DNA of 64,000 bases, taken from the NCBI GenBank assembly GCA_035635855.1, contig DASQAF010000049.1, forward strand, positions 186,001-250,000. The letters are read 5' to 3'. How positions within the stretch are numbered: position 1 is the stretch's first letter; every line of letters starts with the position of its first letter. Below, in pieces: positions 24,359 to 32,880 of this stretch. Position numbers and translations under genes: made by a program. The notes under the pieces are model-generated. The model did not search any database, was not told where the DNA came from, and saw nothing but the letters and a program-made list of their open reading frames with translations. This stretch comes from UBA11740 sp035635855. Lineage in GTDB: Bacteria; Acidobacteriota; Blastocatellia; Pyrinomonadales; Pyrinomonadaceae.

Positions 24359-26751
24359 TAAGCGTTGATTAATTTCCAAACCGCTTCCGGTCTGACCGGC
24401 ATGTCCAGATGCTTCACTCCGTACGGCGATAGCGCATCGACGATGGCATTGACGATCGCGGGCGTCGCGCCAATCGTGCCTGCTTCACCTACTCCTTTGA
24501 CGCCCAGTGGATTCACGGGCGAAGGTGTTTCAGTGCGATCGAGTTCGAACCAGGGTAGCTGAGCAGCTCTAGGTATCGCATAGTCCATTAACTCGCCGGT
24601 GATGAGTTGGCCTTGATCGTCATAGACGACTTCTTCGTAAAGCGCCTGCCCGATTGCCTGCACGATGCCGCCATGTATCTGGCCGTCGACGAGCAGGGGA
24701 TTGATCACCTTGCCGCAGTCATCGACGGCGACATAACGCAGGAACTTCGTCTCGCCCGTGTCCTTGTCGATTTCAACGACGCAGATGTGCGTGCCGAACG
24801 GAAAGGTGAAGTTCTTCGGTTCGAAAAAGTATGTCGCTGACAAACCCGGCTCAGTGTCCGGAGGCAGTTCCTTTGCTATGTGTGCCGCCAGAGCGATTTC
24901 CTGAATTGTCAGGTTTGTTCTGCCCTCAGTGTGCGGTTCCGGCAACGCTCGCGCCGGTGCTTCACCAACTGCCACGATCGGTTCGGAGATCGGGATTGTA
25001 GCTGCAGCCGCGGCCGGCAAATAATATCGTCCGCCTTCGAAGGCGAGTCGCGAAGCATCAGCCTGCAGAATGTGGGCGGCGATTTTCGCGGCCTTCTCTT
25101 TCAGTTTTTGGATTGCGATCAGCATTGCGGTCCCGCCGACGGCGGTCGCGCGGCTGCCAAATGTGCCGATGCCGTACTGAACGACTCCGGTGTCGCCGTG
25201 AATAACGGTCACGTCATTGAGATCCACGCCCAGTTCGTCCGCCGCGATTTGAGCGAATGAAGTCTCCTGACCTTGTCCATGCGGTGAGGCTCCGGTCATC
25301 ACCGTCACTTTGCCGGTTGGTTCGATCCGCACGGTGGCGCTTTCCCAACCACCGGCCGGCATGGCTTGCGAAGGACCAAGTGCGCAAATTTCGACGTAGC
25401 TCGACATGCCGATACCGATCAGCCTCCCTTCAGCCCGTGCCTTCTTTTGTTCGTCGCGCAGTTTCTGATAGCCCGAGATATCGAGCGCTTTGCTTAACGC
25501 CCCTTCATAATCTCCGCTGTCGTAATCCAGGCCCGTCGCGGTGTGAAAGGGAAATTCATTGGCTGCGGGAAAGTTCTTGCGGCGCACCTCGACAGGATCC
25601 TTTTTCAATTCAGCCGCCACTATGTCCATCGCCCGTTCGACCACGTAGGTCGCCTCCGGCCGGCCGGCGCCACGATAGGCATCGGTGGACATCTTGTTGG
25701 TAAAGACGCCGGTGACATTCATTTGAATCGCCGGAATCTTGTACGCTCCGGACAGCATCAGGCCCGTCAGGGTCGGAATCGCCGGCGTCAGCAACTGATG
25801 ATAAGCGCCGAGATCGGCGAAGACGTTGTAACGCAGCCCGGTTAGCGTGCCGTCGTTTTTGCAACCGACCTCGACAGTGCCGACTTGTGCCCGTCCATGA
25901 ATCGTGGCCTGCACATTTTCGCGCCGTGTCTCGATCCATTTAACAGGTTTGCCAAGCTGCATTGAAATCCAACCAAGCAAAGCTTCTTCCGCATAGACAT
26001 TTAGTTTCGAGCCGAAGCCGCCGCCGACTTCCGGCGTGATCACGCGCAGCTTGTTTTCCGGAATTCCGATCATCAGAGCGAGTTGTGTTCGCAGCAAGTG
26101 AGGAATCTGTGTCGATGACCAGACAGTTAGTTCTTCTTCACCGGGAAAATACCGAGCCAGCACGCCGCGCGGCTCCATGGCGATTGGCGCCAGACGCTGA
26201 TGAACCATCTTCTGAGTGACGATCCGGTCCGCTGAGGTCATCGCCACTTCGATATCGCCTTCGCCGGACGTCAGTTTGTAAGCGATGTTGTCGCCAAAGC
26301 TTTCATGGATTACGGTTCCGCCTGCCGCCGCCTGTTCGACATCGACGACCGCGGGCAGTTCTTCGTAATCAACCGAGATCAGATCAACTGCATCCGCGGC
26401 GGCGTAGCGATCCTTCGCCACTATGGCGGCGATGGGGTGCCCGACGAACAGAGCTTTGCCGGTCGCGAGCACGCGGTAATCGGGAACCTTCAAATCGGGA
26501 AGGGCGCCCGCGCAAGGAACGGGGCCAACCGCCTTGGCGATGTCCTTCCCCGTGTAAACCGCGACGACTCCCGGCGCTTTCAACGCCTCGCTCGCATCGA
26601 TGCCGTTGATGCGTGCGTGCGCGTACATCGAACGCACGAAGGCGACGTGTAACGTGTCGGGCAAGCGGATGTCATCGACGTAATGCGCCAGCCCCTTAAT
26701 GAGTCGCGGGTCTTCAGTTCGCTTGATTCTTTGTCCGACGTATTTGCTCAT
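24358..26751 (-). CDS. coxL: Molybdopterin catalytic subunit, form II CoxL-like
   Basis: A 797-residue molybdenum-cofactor subunit of the xanthine-oxidase family. The N-terminal hammerhead domain is followed by two cofactor-binding domains with GGGFGSK and the loop AYRGAGRPEA (about residues 358-367). AYRGAGR marks form II; true CO dehydrogenase has AYRCSFR, so CO oxidation should not be assumed. The catalytic Glu region is GVGEAGTIGATPAIVNA near the end. Start: ATG 26751 follows GGAGAA. An upstream in-frame ATG at 26844 would add 31 residues made from a hairpin repeat and was rejected. It is the second gene of coxS-L-M-G. The substrate is unknown and could be an aromatic or N-heterocyclic compound or an aldehyde. 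Confidence 0.92.
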   Translation of the reverse strand: MSKYVGQRIKRTEDPRLIKGLAHYVDDIRLPDTLHVAFVRSMYAHARINGIDASEALKAPGVVAVYTGKDIAKAVGPVPCAGALPDLKVPDYRVLATGKALFVGHPIAAIVAKDRYAAADAVDLISVDYEELPAVVDVEQAAAGGTVIHESFGDNIAYKLTSGEGDIEVAMTSADRIVTQKMVHQRLAPIAMEPRGVLARYFPGEEELTVWSSTQIPHLLRTQLALMIGIPENKLRVITPEVGGGFGSKLNVYAEEALLGWISMQLGKPVKWIETRRENVQATIHGRAQVGTVEVGCKNDGTLTGLRYNVFADLGAYHQLLTPAIPTLTGLMLSGAYKIPAIQMNVTGVFTNKMSTDAYRGAGRPEATYVVERAMDIVAAELKKDPVEVRRKNFPAANEFPFHTATGLDYDSGDYEGALSKALDISGYQKLRDEQKKARAEGRLIGIGMSSYVEICALGPSQAMPAGGWESATVRIEPTGKVTVMTGASPHGQGQETSFAQIAADELGVDLNDVTVIHGDTGVVQYGIGTFGSRATAVGGTAMLIAIQKLKEKAAKIAAHILQADASRLAFEGGRYYLPAAAAATIPISEPIVAVGEAPARALPEPHTEGRTNLTIQEIALAAHIAKELPPDTEPGLSATYFFEPKNFTFPFGTHICVVEIDKDTGETKFLRYVAVDDCGKVINPLLVDGQIHGGIVQAIGQALYEEVVYDDQGQLITGELMDYAIPRAAQLPWFELDRTETPSPVNPLGVKGVGEAGTIGATPAIVNAIVDALSPYGVKHLDMPVRPEAVWKLINA

Positions 26752-26777
26752 GTTCTTCTCCGGAAACGGTCGGATTT

Positions 26778-26853
26778 GTTGGTCTTTGATCTTTGATTCA
26801 AACGCGTGACCTGCATCAACAAAACATCGAAGACCAAAGATCAAAGATCAAAT
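26778..26853. repeat. Hairpin repeat, TCTTTGATC family
   Basis: Left arm 26778-26801 carries two TCTTTGAT words and the right arm 26829-26853 carries the inverted AAGATCAAAGATCAAA. It fills the coxS-coxL gap. No T-tract is attached. Confidence 0.75.
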
Positions 26854-26857
26854 CCAA

Positions 26858-27331
26858 TCAAAGTCCTGCCTTTTTTTTCGCCGCATACTCGACCGCCTCA
26901 ACGATATGTTGATACCCGGTGCAGCGGCAGAGATTTCCTTCCAGGCCGTGACGGATTTCGTCGCGGGAGGGATTCGGATTGCGATCGACGATCTGGGTGC
27001 CGGTCATGATCATTCCGGGCGTGCAGTAACCGCACTGCAAACCGTGCTTCTCCCAGAAGCCTTCCTGCATCGGATGCAGGTTGCCGTTGGCGGCCAGCCC
27101 TTCGATAGTGGTGATATTTGCGCCATCTGCCTGCACCGCGAACATTGTGCAGGACTTCACGGCCTGGCCGTCGACTAGCACGGTGCAGGCCCCGCAAATC
27201 GAAGTCTCGCACCCGACGTGCGTACCTGTCAGCGCCAACACCTCGCGCAAATAATGTACGAGCAAAAGCCTCGGTTCGACCTCATAGTGATGGTCGACAC
27301 CATTCACATTGATACTGATAGCCTGTTTCAT
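26858..27331 (-). CDS. coxS: [2Fe-2S] subunit of a molybdenum hydroxylase (CoxS-like)
   Basis: A 157-residue iron-sulfur subunit. The N-terminal plant-ferredoxin-type cluster motif is CETSICGACTVLVDG (about residues 40-54) and the C-terminal four-helix cluster motif is GYCTPGMIM with NLCRCTGYQ (about 102-140). All eight cysteines appear present. It is the first gene of the minus-strand operon, giving order S-L-M-G, which matches form II rather than the M-S-L order of true CO dehydrogenase. Confidence 0.95.
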   Translation of the reverse strand: MKQAISINVNGVDHHYEVEPRLLLVHYLREVLALTGTHVGCETSICGACTVLVDGQAVKSCTMFAVQADGANITTIEGLAANGNLHPMQEGFWEKHGLQCGYCTPGMIMTGTQIVDRNPNPSRDEIRHGLEGNLCRCTGYQHIVEAVEYAAKKKAGL

Positions 27332-27460
27332 AAGCTACCTCTTTCATCTCAAAAATGTCTGGAAGGCGTTAGTTTGCGTGAGGTTTTCTATGCCAGTTTG
27401 AGCTGAAAGTCAATAACAGGAAGAAAGCCGCTTGCGATGATGAGGGGGTAAATTGAGGGA

Positions 27461-27497
27461 AAAAGAAAGAGCGTGCCGAGAGTGACGCCGGCACGCC
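27461..27497 (-). terminator. Candidate Rho-independent terminator
   Basis: A perfect eight-base stem (GCGTGCCG at 27471-27478 with CGGCACGC at 27489-27496) has a ten-base loop. Read on the minus strand it is followed by TCTTTCTTTTTC. It lies just after the stop of the gene at 27525-28142, which is also on the minus strand. Confidence 0.6.
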
Positions 27498-27524
27498 CTT
27501 GATAGTACTACGCTGATGCTTTCG

Positions 27525-28142
27525 CTATTTTCTACTCTGCTCGATTTCCCTTTCAGCCCGCTTCTTCGCGTCTTTGGCTTCATGGGAACTCAGCCCTAGA
27601 TTCTGCAGAGTCTGCCCGATGCTCTTGCCATTTGCTAAGCCGGCCAAAATCGCGTCTCGGGTGATGTTCGGATGGTCGGCGCCCAGGTTGTGAGCCAGGC
27701 GCGTAGCCGCAACGAACTGGCCAAAGGTTAGATTTGGATTTTTGAGCAAAGCTGATTGATAACCAGCCCGCAGGGCGTTAGCGTTGACATGCAGTGTGTT
27801 AGCCATTCCCGGGTGCTTCGTTAATTCCCGATTAGCATTGCTGAGGTTCTCGCGCGCGATGCGCGCGCGTTCACGCCCGTCATCCGAACGACCATTTGAT
27901 CGGTCTGAGGCGTTAACGCGCTCAGAGTCCGCACGTCCGTTAGATGCGTCGGAAGATCGTCCGCGCCCGCGCTCAACATCAATTCCGGTGGGCTGGCCCA
28001 TGCCCGATGCTCCGCGGCCGCCGCCGCCACCGCCACCGCCGCCATGGCCTTTACCTTGTGCTGCCACGCTTACTGTCACCGCCATCGCGAAGGTGATTGC
28101 CACCACGACCGCGCCGGCTGTTGTGATGATTCTGCTTCTCAT
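27525..28142 (-). CDS. Secreted protein with Gly-rich and acidic/Arg-rich linker, function unknown
   Basis: A 205-residue exported protein. A signal peptide (about 1-29, ending VAAQG) leads into a glycine run (about 33-50) and a Ser/Asp/Arg-rich disordered stretch (about 55-95). The C-terminal domain (about 100-205) is helical, with NLTFGQFVAATRLAHNLG and NGKSIGQTLQNLGLSSHEAK, a pattern I have seen in acidobacterial secreted proteins but cannot name. It ends before a terminator hairpin. The start has a Glu/Arg-rich leader upstream and no neighbour close by; it appears monocistronic. Confidence 0.7.
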   Translation of the reverse strand: MRSRIITTAGAVVVAITFAMAVTVSVAAQGKGHGGGGGGGGGRGASGMGQPTGIDVERGRGRSSDASNGRADSERVNASDRSNGRSDDGRERARIARENLSNANRELTKHPGMANTLHVNANALRAGYQSALLKNPNLTFGQFVAATRLAHNLGADHPNITRDAILAGLANGKSIGQTLQNLGLSSHEAKDAKKRAEREIEQSRK

Positions 28143-28347
28143 TATTCTTCCTCCAGGTTTGGATTGCTGTTTGGTGGTTTCGTCCTCCGAGGAAAGAGCA
28201 GCAAGTGATATTAGGACGCTTTAAGTCGAACGAACCATTTTAGTAGACACGTTGCCCGCCAATCCTCGCGGAATCCTTCCAGTTTGCTTGCAGGCGGGTT
28301 ATGAAACTGGCGTGGCAGTGAGATCCAAGCTCAGTTGTTGCCCAACT

Positions 28348-28671
28348 CTACACCGTCGCTTTATGAATCTGTCTTTTCAGGCGATGGATGCGCCGGCGCA
28401 CGGCCTTGAGTTGCGCGTGATCGTGCGCGGCCAGAGCCCCAGTGCGCCGCTCTTTCAATTCCTTAATGCGCGATTTGATTGTGGCCTTATCGATACCCAC
28501 AACCTCGTGATGCGCGTGCATCTCGATATTCAGAGCTTTGCAGATTGCCACTATCAAGTGCTCTTTGTTTAGCTGCGTATAGCCCTGAACGGCTTCGTGC
28601 TCGATTTCCTTGGCGATATCGCGCAATTCCGCCAGCGTCTTGTGCTTCAGTTCTTGATGTGTGTATGCCAT
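28348..28671 (-). CDS. Small basic Rho-N-like / SAP-type helical protein
   Basis: A 107-residue protein. The N-terminal half, HKTLAELRDIAKEIEHEAVQGYTQLNKEHLIVAICKALN, resembles the Rho termination factor N-terminal (SAP-like) helix-extended-loop-helix motif. The C-terminal half is a basic helical segment (IKSRIKELKERRTG to RRRIHRLKRQI). It may bind nucleic acid. ATG 28671 has GAGGACAG upstream; an in-frame codon at 28734 would add 21 residues without a better signal. I am sure only of the motif resemblance. Confidence 0.65.
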   Translation of the reverse strand: MAYTHQELKHKTLAELRDIAKEIEHEAVQGYTQLNKEHLIVAICKALNIEMHAHHEVVGIDKATIKSRIKELKERRTGALAAHDHAQLKAVRRRIHRLKRQIHKATV

Positions 28672-28747
28672 TGTCTCTGTCCTCAAAGAAAAAGATAATA
28701 CGTTCGTTGTAAGTTTACTTAACTGAGATATCACGTCGAGGCCGCGT

Positions 28748-29425
28748 ATGTCGAGTCAGACTACAAAACGAATCATCAAGATTGTGATCCGGGTCATTGC
28801 CCTGCTGCTGGTCCTGCTGATCGGCGGCGTGGTCCTTGACCTCTACTATCCGCGCACTATAAAGATGCGCGAATTCGATCCGGACGAAGTCGCCCGTCTG
28901 GAAACAGCCATGTGGCGCTCGTACTATGAAAAGGAGCAAGTGCGCCTTTTTAATCAGTTAACGGAGTTGTTGCGCACTCAATACCATATGACGCTGGTCA
29001 GGTCGAATCAGGTTGCATACTATGCGGCGAATGCGGCCTTTGTTTTCAAGAAGGGAAGGGAACGTCAGGATTACGAGAAAGCCCTGCCCGATCTAATTAA
29101 GTTTTACGGCGAGATTCGAAAGCTGAGCGACATTCCTTTCGATGTCGATCGGGTGGCGCGGCTCGAGTTGGAATGGTGGATTATTCATCGCCAGCGCACC
29201 GAACATAAACCCGAAGATCTGGAAAAGGCGCTGGCTGAATTGCAGGCAGAGATCTATCGCGTGCCGCTTGAGCGGACGACGGAACACGGCCGTCTGCGGG
29301 CAGAGGCGATGACCATTCGCGATACCAAAGCTGAAGCCGGCGGAGTTTCCGAAGCAGATTGGGCCAGGATCAACGAACTGCTGAAAGAGTCGTGGCGTTC
29401 GCTGGTGAAGGCTGTGAAAGCATAG
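28748..29425 (+). CDS. Single-helix membrane protein, function unknown
   Basis: A 225-residue protein with one N-terminal membrane helix (about 10-32, IVIRVIALLLVLLIGGVVLDL) followed by a helical cytoplasmic or periplasmic domain. Motifs such as ARLETAMWRSYYEKEQVRLF and ELEWWIIHRQR recur in related hypothetical proteins, but I cannot assign a function. It is divergent from the Rho-N-like gene with only about 75 bases between the two starts. Confidence 0.72.
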   Translation: MSSQTTKRIIKIVIRVIALLLVLLIGGVVLDLYYPRTIKMREFDPDEVARLETAMWRSYYEKEQVRLFNQLTELLRTQYHMTLVRSNQVAYYAANAAFVFKKGRERQDYEKALPDLIKFYGEIRKLSDIPFDVDRVARLELEWWIIHRQRTEHKPEDLEKALAELQAEIYRVPLERTTEHGRLRAEAMTIRDTKAEAGGVSEADWARINELLKESWRSLVKAVKA

Positions 29426-29491
29426 TTTCTTTGCCAACGACGGAATATCCCATCAGCCGGTTGCCCGTTGCCGAGTAGAACATTCCGGCAA

Positions 29492-31078
29492 CTAGCTCGC
29501 CGTCGCCGGATTAAGCGATGCCAGCAGCGCGGTCAAGGCGTCCAGATCGACTGGCTTTACCAGATGATGATCAAAGCCGGCCTGCTTCGAACGCCGCCGG
29601 TCGACGGCTTCTCCCCAACCGGTTACCGCGATAATAACTGCTTGCTTACCCCAGGGCTGTTCTCTAATCTTGCGCGCGGCGTCATATCCATTTAGTGTCG
29701 GCAGCCCAATGTCCAGGAGCACGACCCGTGGTTGAAATTCATTCGCAACGTCAACTGCGGTCTGGCCATCGTGCACAACCCTTACCTCATTGCCCACCAG
29801 TTCCAGCAACAGTCCTAAACTGTCGGCAGAGTCGTGATTGTCGTCCACAACCAGAATGCGAACGGGCGCCGGTTTATGAGGCAGTGCTTCACGCGCCGGC
29901 TTCACTGACTTAACTTCAGCCGGCAATTGATCAAACATAGGCAGGGCAACAATGAACTCGCTGCCCTTACCGGGACCATCACTGCGAACCGTGATCGTTC
30001 CGCCGTGCATCTGCACCAGACGTCTAACCAGGGTCAAACCAATGCCCAATCCACCCGGTGACCCGCTCATCGCACGGTCAGCCTGGGTGAACATCTCAAA
30101 GATGCGCGGCAGCACCTCAGGTGTAATTCCCATTCCGGTGTCGCGTACGCTGACGACGGCCTTAGTTCCTTCCTTTGCCGCTGTCAACCAAATGCGGCCG
30201 CCGCGCTCAGTGTACTTCGCGGCGTTGTTAAGTAGATTCGAAACAACCTGGGCCAGTCGCACCAGGTCGCCATCCAGATAAATCGGTTTGTCGGAGATTT
30301 CGAAAATGAGTTCGTGACCGCGTTGTTCAATCAACGGCTGGCTGGTTTCCACTGCGGCGTTCAAAACATTGCGCAACTCGATCCGTTCTTTTCGCAGCTC
30401 GAGTTTGTTGCTGGTGATGCGCGCGATGTCCAGTAGATCGTCAATCAGCCGCGTCATTTGCCGCGTCTGCCGATCGATTACATCCAAAGCCGATTGCGAC
30501 TCTGGTGTGGGCTTGGCTTTAAGCTGCAGAATCTTCACCGCAGCGCGAATCGGCGCCAGAGGGTTGCGCAACTCGTGCGCCAGCGTGGCCAGAAATTCAT
30601 TCTTCGAACGGTCGGCTTCCTTAAGAGCATCCTCAGCGCGCTTACGATCGCTGATGTCCACCAGCACGTTCACGGCGCCGATTAAGGTGCCCGTCTCATC
30701 GCTGATCGGATTGGCATACGCCAGCGTTGTGCACCGTTGTCCGTCCGGACGCTCGATGATGATTTCGTTGCCGTTGTACTCCAGGCAGTTCTTCAGGGCC
30801 AGCGCCATCCAGCATTGATCATGCGAGATTGGTGAGCCGTCCATTGCATACAACTTGAACGAGCCGCAGAAACGATCTGCGGGATCGTTTAGGCTGGGTG
30901 ATCGTCCCCAAAGCTGCACCGCATGCTGGTTGTAATAGGTTATCAGGCCATTGGGATCGCAGGTATATGCGCCGGCTGGCAGCTTTTCCAGCAACCCGCG
31001 AAAACGGAGCTCGCTATTAAGGGTGAGCGGTCCGGATGGCAGTCCCTGACGTACCTTTAGCATCGTCTGATCCAACAT
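29492..31078 (-). CDS. Hybrid PAS histidine kinase with receiver domain
   Basis: A 528-residue soluble hybrid sensor kinase. Order: PAS domain (about 25-150, with YTCDPNGLITYYNQ), dimerisation helix with phospho-acceptor His in FLATLAHELRNPLAP (about 165), ATPase domain (DTGMGITPEVLPRIFEMF and GGLGIGLTLVRRLV), then a CheY-like receiver (about 405-520, RILVVDDNHDSADS, phospho-Asp in VVLLDIGLP and Lys in HHLVKPVD). The start is ATG 31078 because of AAAGGAAGA; the next in-frame codon at 31150 adds only 24 residues. There is no membrane helix, so it likely senses an internal signal. No partner response-regulator gene is adjacent. Confidence 0.93.
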   Translation of the reverse strand: MLDQTMLKVRQGLPSGPLTLNSELRFRGLLEKLPAGAYTCDPNGLITYYNQHAVQLWGRSPSLNDPADRFCGSFKLYAMDGSPISHDQCWMALALKNCLEYNGNEIIIERPDGQRCTTLAYANPISDETGTLIGAVNVLVDISDRKRAEDALKEADRSKNEFLATLAHELRNPLAPIRAAVKILQLKAKPTPESQSALDVIDRQTRQMTRLIDDLLDIARITSNKLELRKERIELRNVLNAAVETSQPLIEQRGHELIFEISDKPIYLDGDLVRLAQVVSNLLNNAAKYTERGGRIWLTAAKEGTKAVVSVRDTGMGITPEVLPRIFEMFTQADRAMSGSPGGLGIGLTLVRRLVQMHGGTITVRSDGPGKGSEFIVALPMFDQLPAEVKSVKPAREALPHKPAPVRILVVDDNHDSADSLGLLLELVGNEVRVVHDGQTAVDVANEFQPRVVLLDIGLPTLNGYDAARKIREQPWGKQAVIIAVTGWGEAVDRRRSKQAGFDHHLVKPVDLDALTALLASLNPATAS

Positions 31079-31363
31079 GGCATCTTCCTTTCGCTGGCCA
31101 CGGGCAAACGGGATCGGGTCATTGGTAATCGGGGGTTGGGTCAAAGTCAAATGGGGATAGAAGTTATTGTACTCAACGCGAGAATAGAAGCAACTGGGAA
31201 GAGACTGACGAACTCGGGCTAAGGTTACATTTTTGTTGCCGCATCATCGCAGACATGTCACCACGGGGGAACCGGCATTTTCCTGATCCCCGAGCAAAGC
31301 TGTATGGTTGGGATTCGAAGAAATATGTTCAGCCGGTAGTTCACGACTTATGGAGTGATCGCT

Positions 31364-32215
31364 ATGAAGAAACTATTCCGAGAAGCAATGCACCTACTCC
31401 TGATTGTGTTGGGAGTGTTTTCGGCTGCCTTTGGATTGAAGGGATTTCTCTTGTCCAGCCGGTTCATCGATGGCGGCGTCACCGGTGTGTCCATGCTGCT
31501 CTCTAACGTGCTCGGCTGGCCGCTTTCAATTCTGATTTTGGCAATCAATCTTCCTTTTATAGCGCTCGGCTATCGGCAGATAGGCCGCGCTTTCGCTATC
31601 AGGAGCACGGTGGCAATTGCCGGTCTGTCTCTTTGCCTGGCCTTCGTCAAATTCCCCGACGTCACTCCCGACAAACTTTTGACGGCTGTCTTTGGCGGCT
31701 TCTTCCTGGGCGCGGGCATCGGTCTGGCGATCCGGGGCGGGGCCGTTTTGGATGGCACTGAGATCGCGGCGCTTCTGGTCAGCAAGAGCAGTTATCTCTT
31801 AAAGGTAGGCGATGTGATTCTGTTGCTAAACATTCTCATCTTTTCAGCCGCTGCTTTCTTTCTCGGTATCGAGCCGGCGCTGTATTCAATGCTGACCTAC
31901 TTTGCGGCTTCGAAGACGGTGGACTTTCTTATTCATGGAGTTGAAGAGTACACGGCAATCACAATTGTGTCGGACAAAAGCGAAGAGATCCGGCAGGCAA
32001 TCATCAGCGACCTGGGGCGCGGCGTGACGATCTATAAAGGTCGCGGCGGTCTCAGCGACGCTGAGCAGGACATCCTGTTCAGCGTAGTCACGCGTCTGGA
32101 GATTGGCCGAGTCACGACCGCAGCCAAGAGCTTTGATACAGACGCCTTCATCGTGATTCATCCGCTGGCCGCCGCCGAAGGAGGCGTGGTCAAGCGTCTG
32201 GCGTTGCATTCATGA
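31364..32215 (+). CDS. YitT-type membrane protein with DUF2179 domain
   Basis: A 283-residue inner-membrane protein of the YitT/DUF161 family. About five to six membrane helices (residues 10-170, with the family motif FLLSSRFIDGGVTG) are followed by a C-terminal DUF2179 domain (about 200-275, ITIVSDKSEEIRQAI and VTIYKGRGGLSDAEQDILF). Members are linked to ion or small-molecule transport, mostly without proof. The ATG at 31364 has GGAG eight bases upstream; the GTG at 31355 overlaps this site and is less likely. Confidence 0.88.
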   Translation: MKKLFREAMHLLLIVLGVFSAAFGLKGFLLSSRFIDGGVTGVSMLLSNVLGWPLSILILAINLPFIALGYRQIGRAFAIRSTVAIAGLSLCLAFVKFPDVTPDKLLTAVFGGFFLGAGIGLAIRGGAVLDGTEIAALLVSKSSYLLKVGDVILLLNILIFSAAAFFLGIEPALYSMLTYFAASKTVDFLIHGVEEYTAITIVSDKSEEIRQAIISDLGRGVTIYKGRGGLSDAEQDILFSVVTRLEIGRVTTAAKSFDTDAFIVIHPLAAAEGGVVKRLALHS

Positions 32216-32262
32216 ATTGTGTCAGAAGCCCGACTGTCAGGGAGGGGAGCCTGAGCCGATTT

Positions 32263-32679
32263 CTACAGAAAGCTTGTTGGCGACTCCCTGGTCTGCGTGT
32301 CCCAAACAAGTTCGACTGAGTTCCATTCGTTTAGCCACAGGCCCAGCACGCGCACGTTGAGATGGTGCGAAAGAACCACACTCACACCGTCAAGAATCTG
32401 CTCGATGTGCTCTGCTTTGTCGGCATCATTGGCCGCACAGTCATGATGGCCGGTCACCGCCACCACAGGCGAATAGTGATGGCGAACAGAAAAACGGGTC
32501 CGCCGAATAATATCTTCGATCAAGTGCGCCGGTCCGCTGCTGAGGACCTTGTCCGGTCCCGGTTCTGTGACCAGATCGACGTGGTGCACGTTCGTGTTCA
32601 ACTTCATCCAATCAGAGATTGGTTGCTGCACGCGGCCGTCGATACAGGTGATCGCAGTGGCAAATTTGTCTCGAGGCAT
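32263..32679 (-). CDS. Minimal beta-carbonic-anhydrase-like protein
   Basis: A 138-residue protein with the zinc-binding pattern of beta carbonic anhydrases: C-x-D-x-R in TCIDGRVQ (residues 11-18) and H-x-x-C in GHHDCAAN (about 79-86). The core is much shorter than canonical enzymes (about 200 residues) and lacks their N-terminal arm, as in the small archaeal and bacterial CA-like group. Carbonic anhydrase activity is possible but unproven. It lies alone, convergent with the YitT gene. Confidence 0.8.
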   Translation of the reverse strand: MPRDKFATAITCIDGRVQQPISDWMKLNTNVHHVDLVTEPGPDKVLSSGPAHLIEDIIRRTRFSVRHHYSPVVAVTGHHDCAANDADKAEHIEQILDGVSVVLSHHLNVRVLGLWLNEWNSVELVWDTQTRESPTSFL

Positions 32680-32752
32680 GCTGACGATTTTATCCGAATG
32701 TCACAAAGATTCGTGAGTGCATTCAAGTGTGGGAGGGACAGGGATGAAATAG

Positions 32753-32834
32753 ACTTTGCGTCTTTGCGCCTTTGCGTGAAACTTAAAAGTGGCGAACCAT
32801 AGCAACGCACGCTAAGGCGCAAAGTCGCAAAGAG
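32753..32834. repeat. Hairpin repeat, family A
   Basis: Left arm 32753-32783 has three CTTTGCG words. Right arm 32805-32834 has inverted CGCAAAG words. It lies between the flippase-permease fusion gene and the carbonic-anhydrase-like gene, both on the minus strand. Confidence 0.75.
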
Positions 32835-32880
32835 AGGCGCGCAACCAGTAACCAGGTAAACTCTGAAAACACTGAATCCG

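Noticed and set aside
24358..27331. True aerobic CO dehydrogenase
   Set aside because: The active-site loop is AYRGAGR and the gene order is S-L-M, not the form I pattern.
32263..32679. Truncated pseudogene of carbonic anhydrase
   Set aside because: The zinc ligands are intact and the short length matches a known minimal group, so it was kept as a gene.
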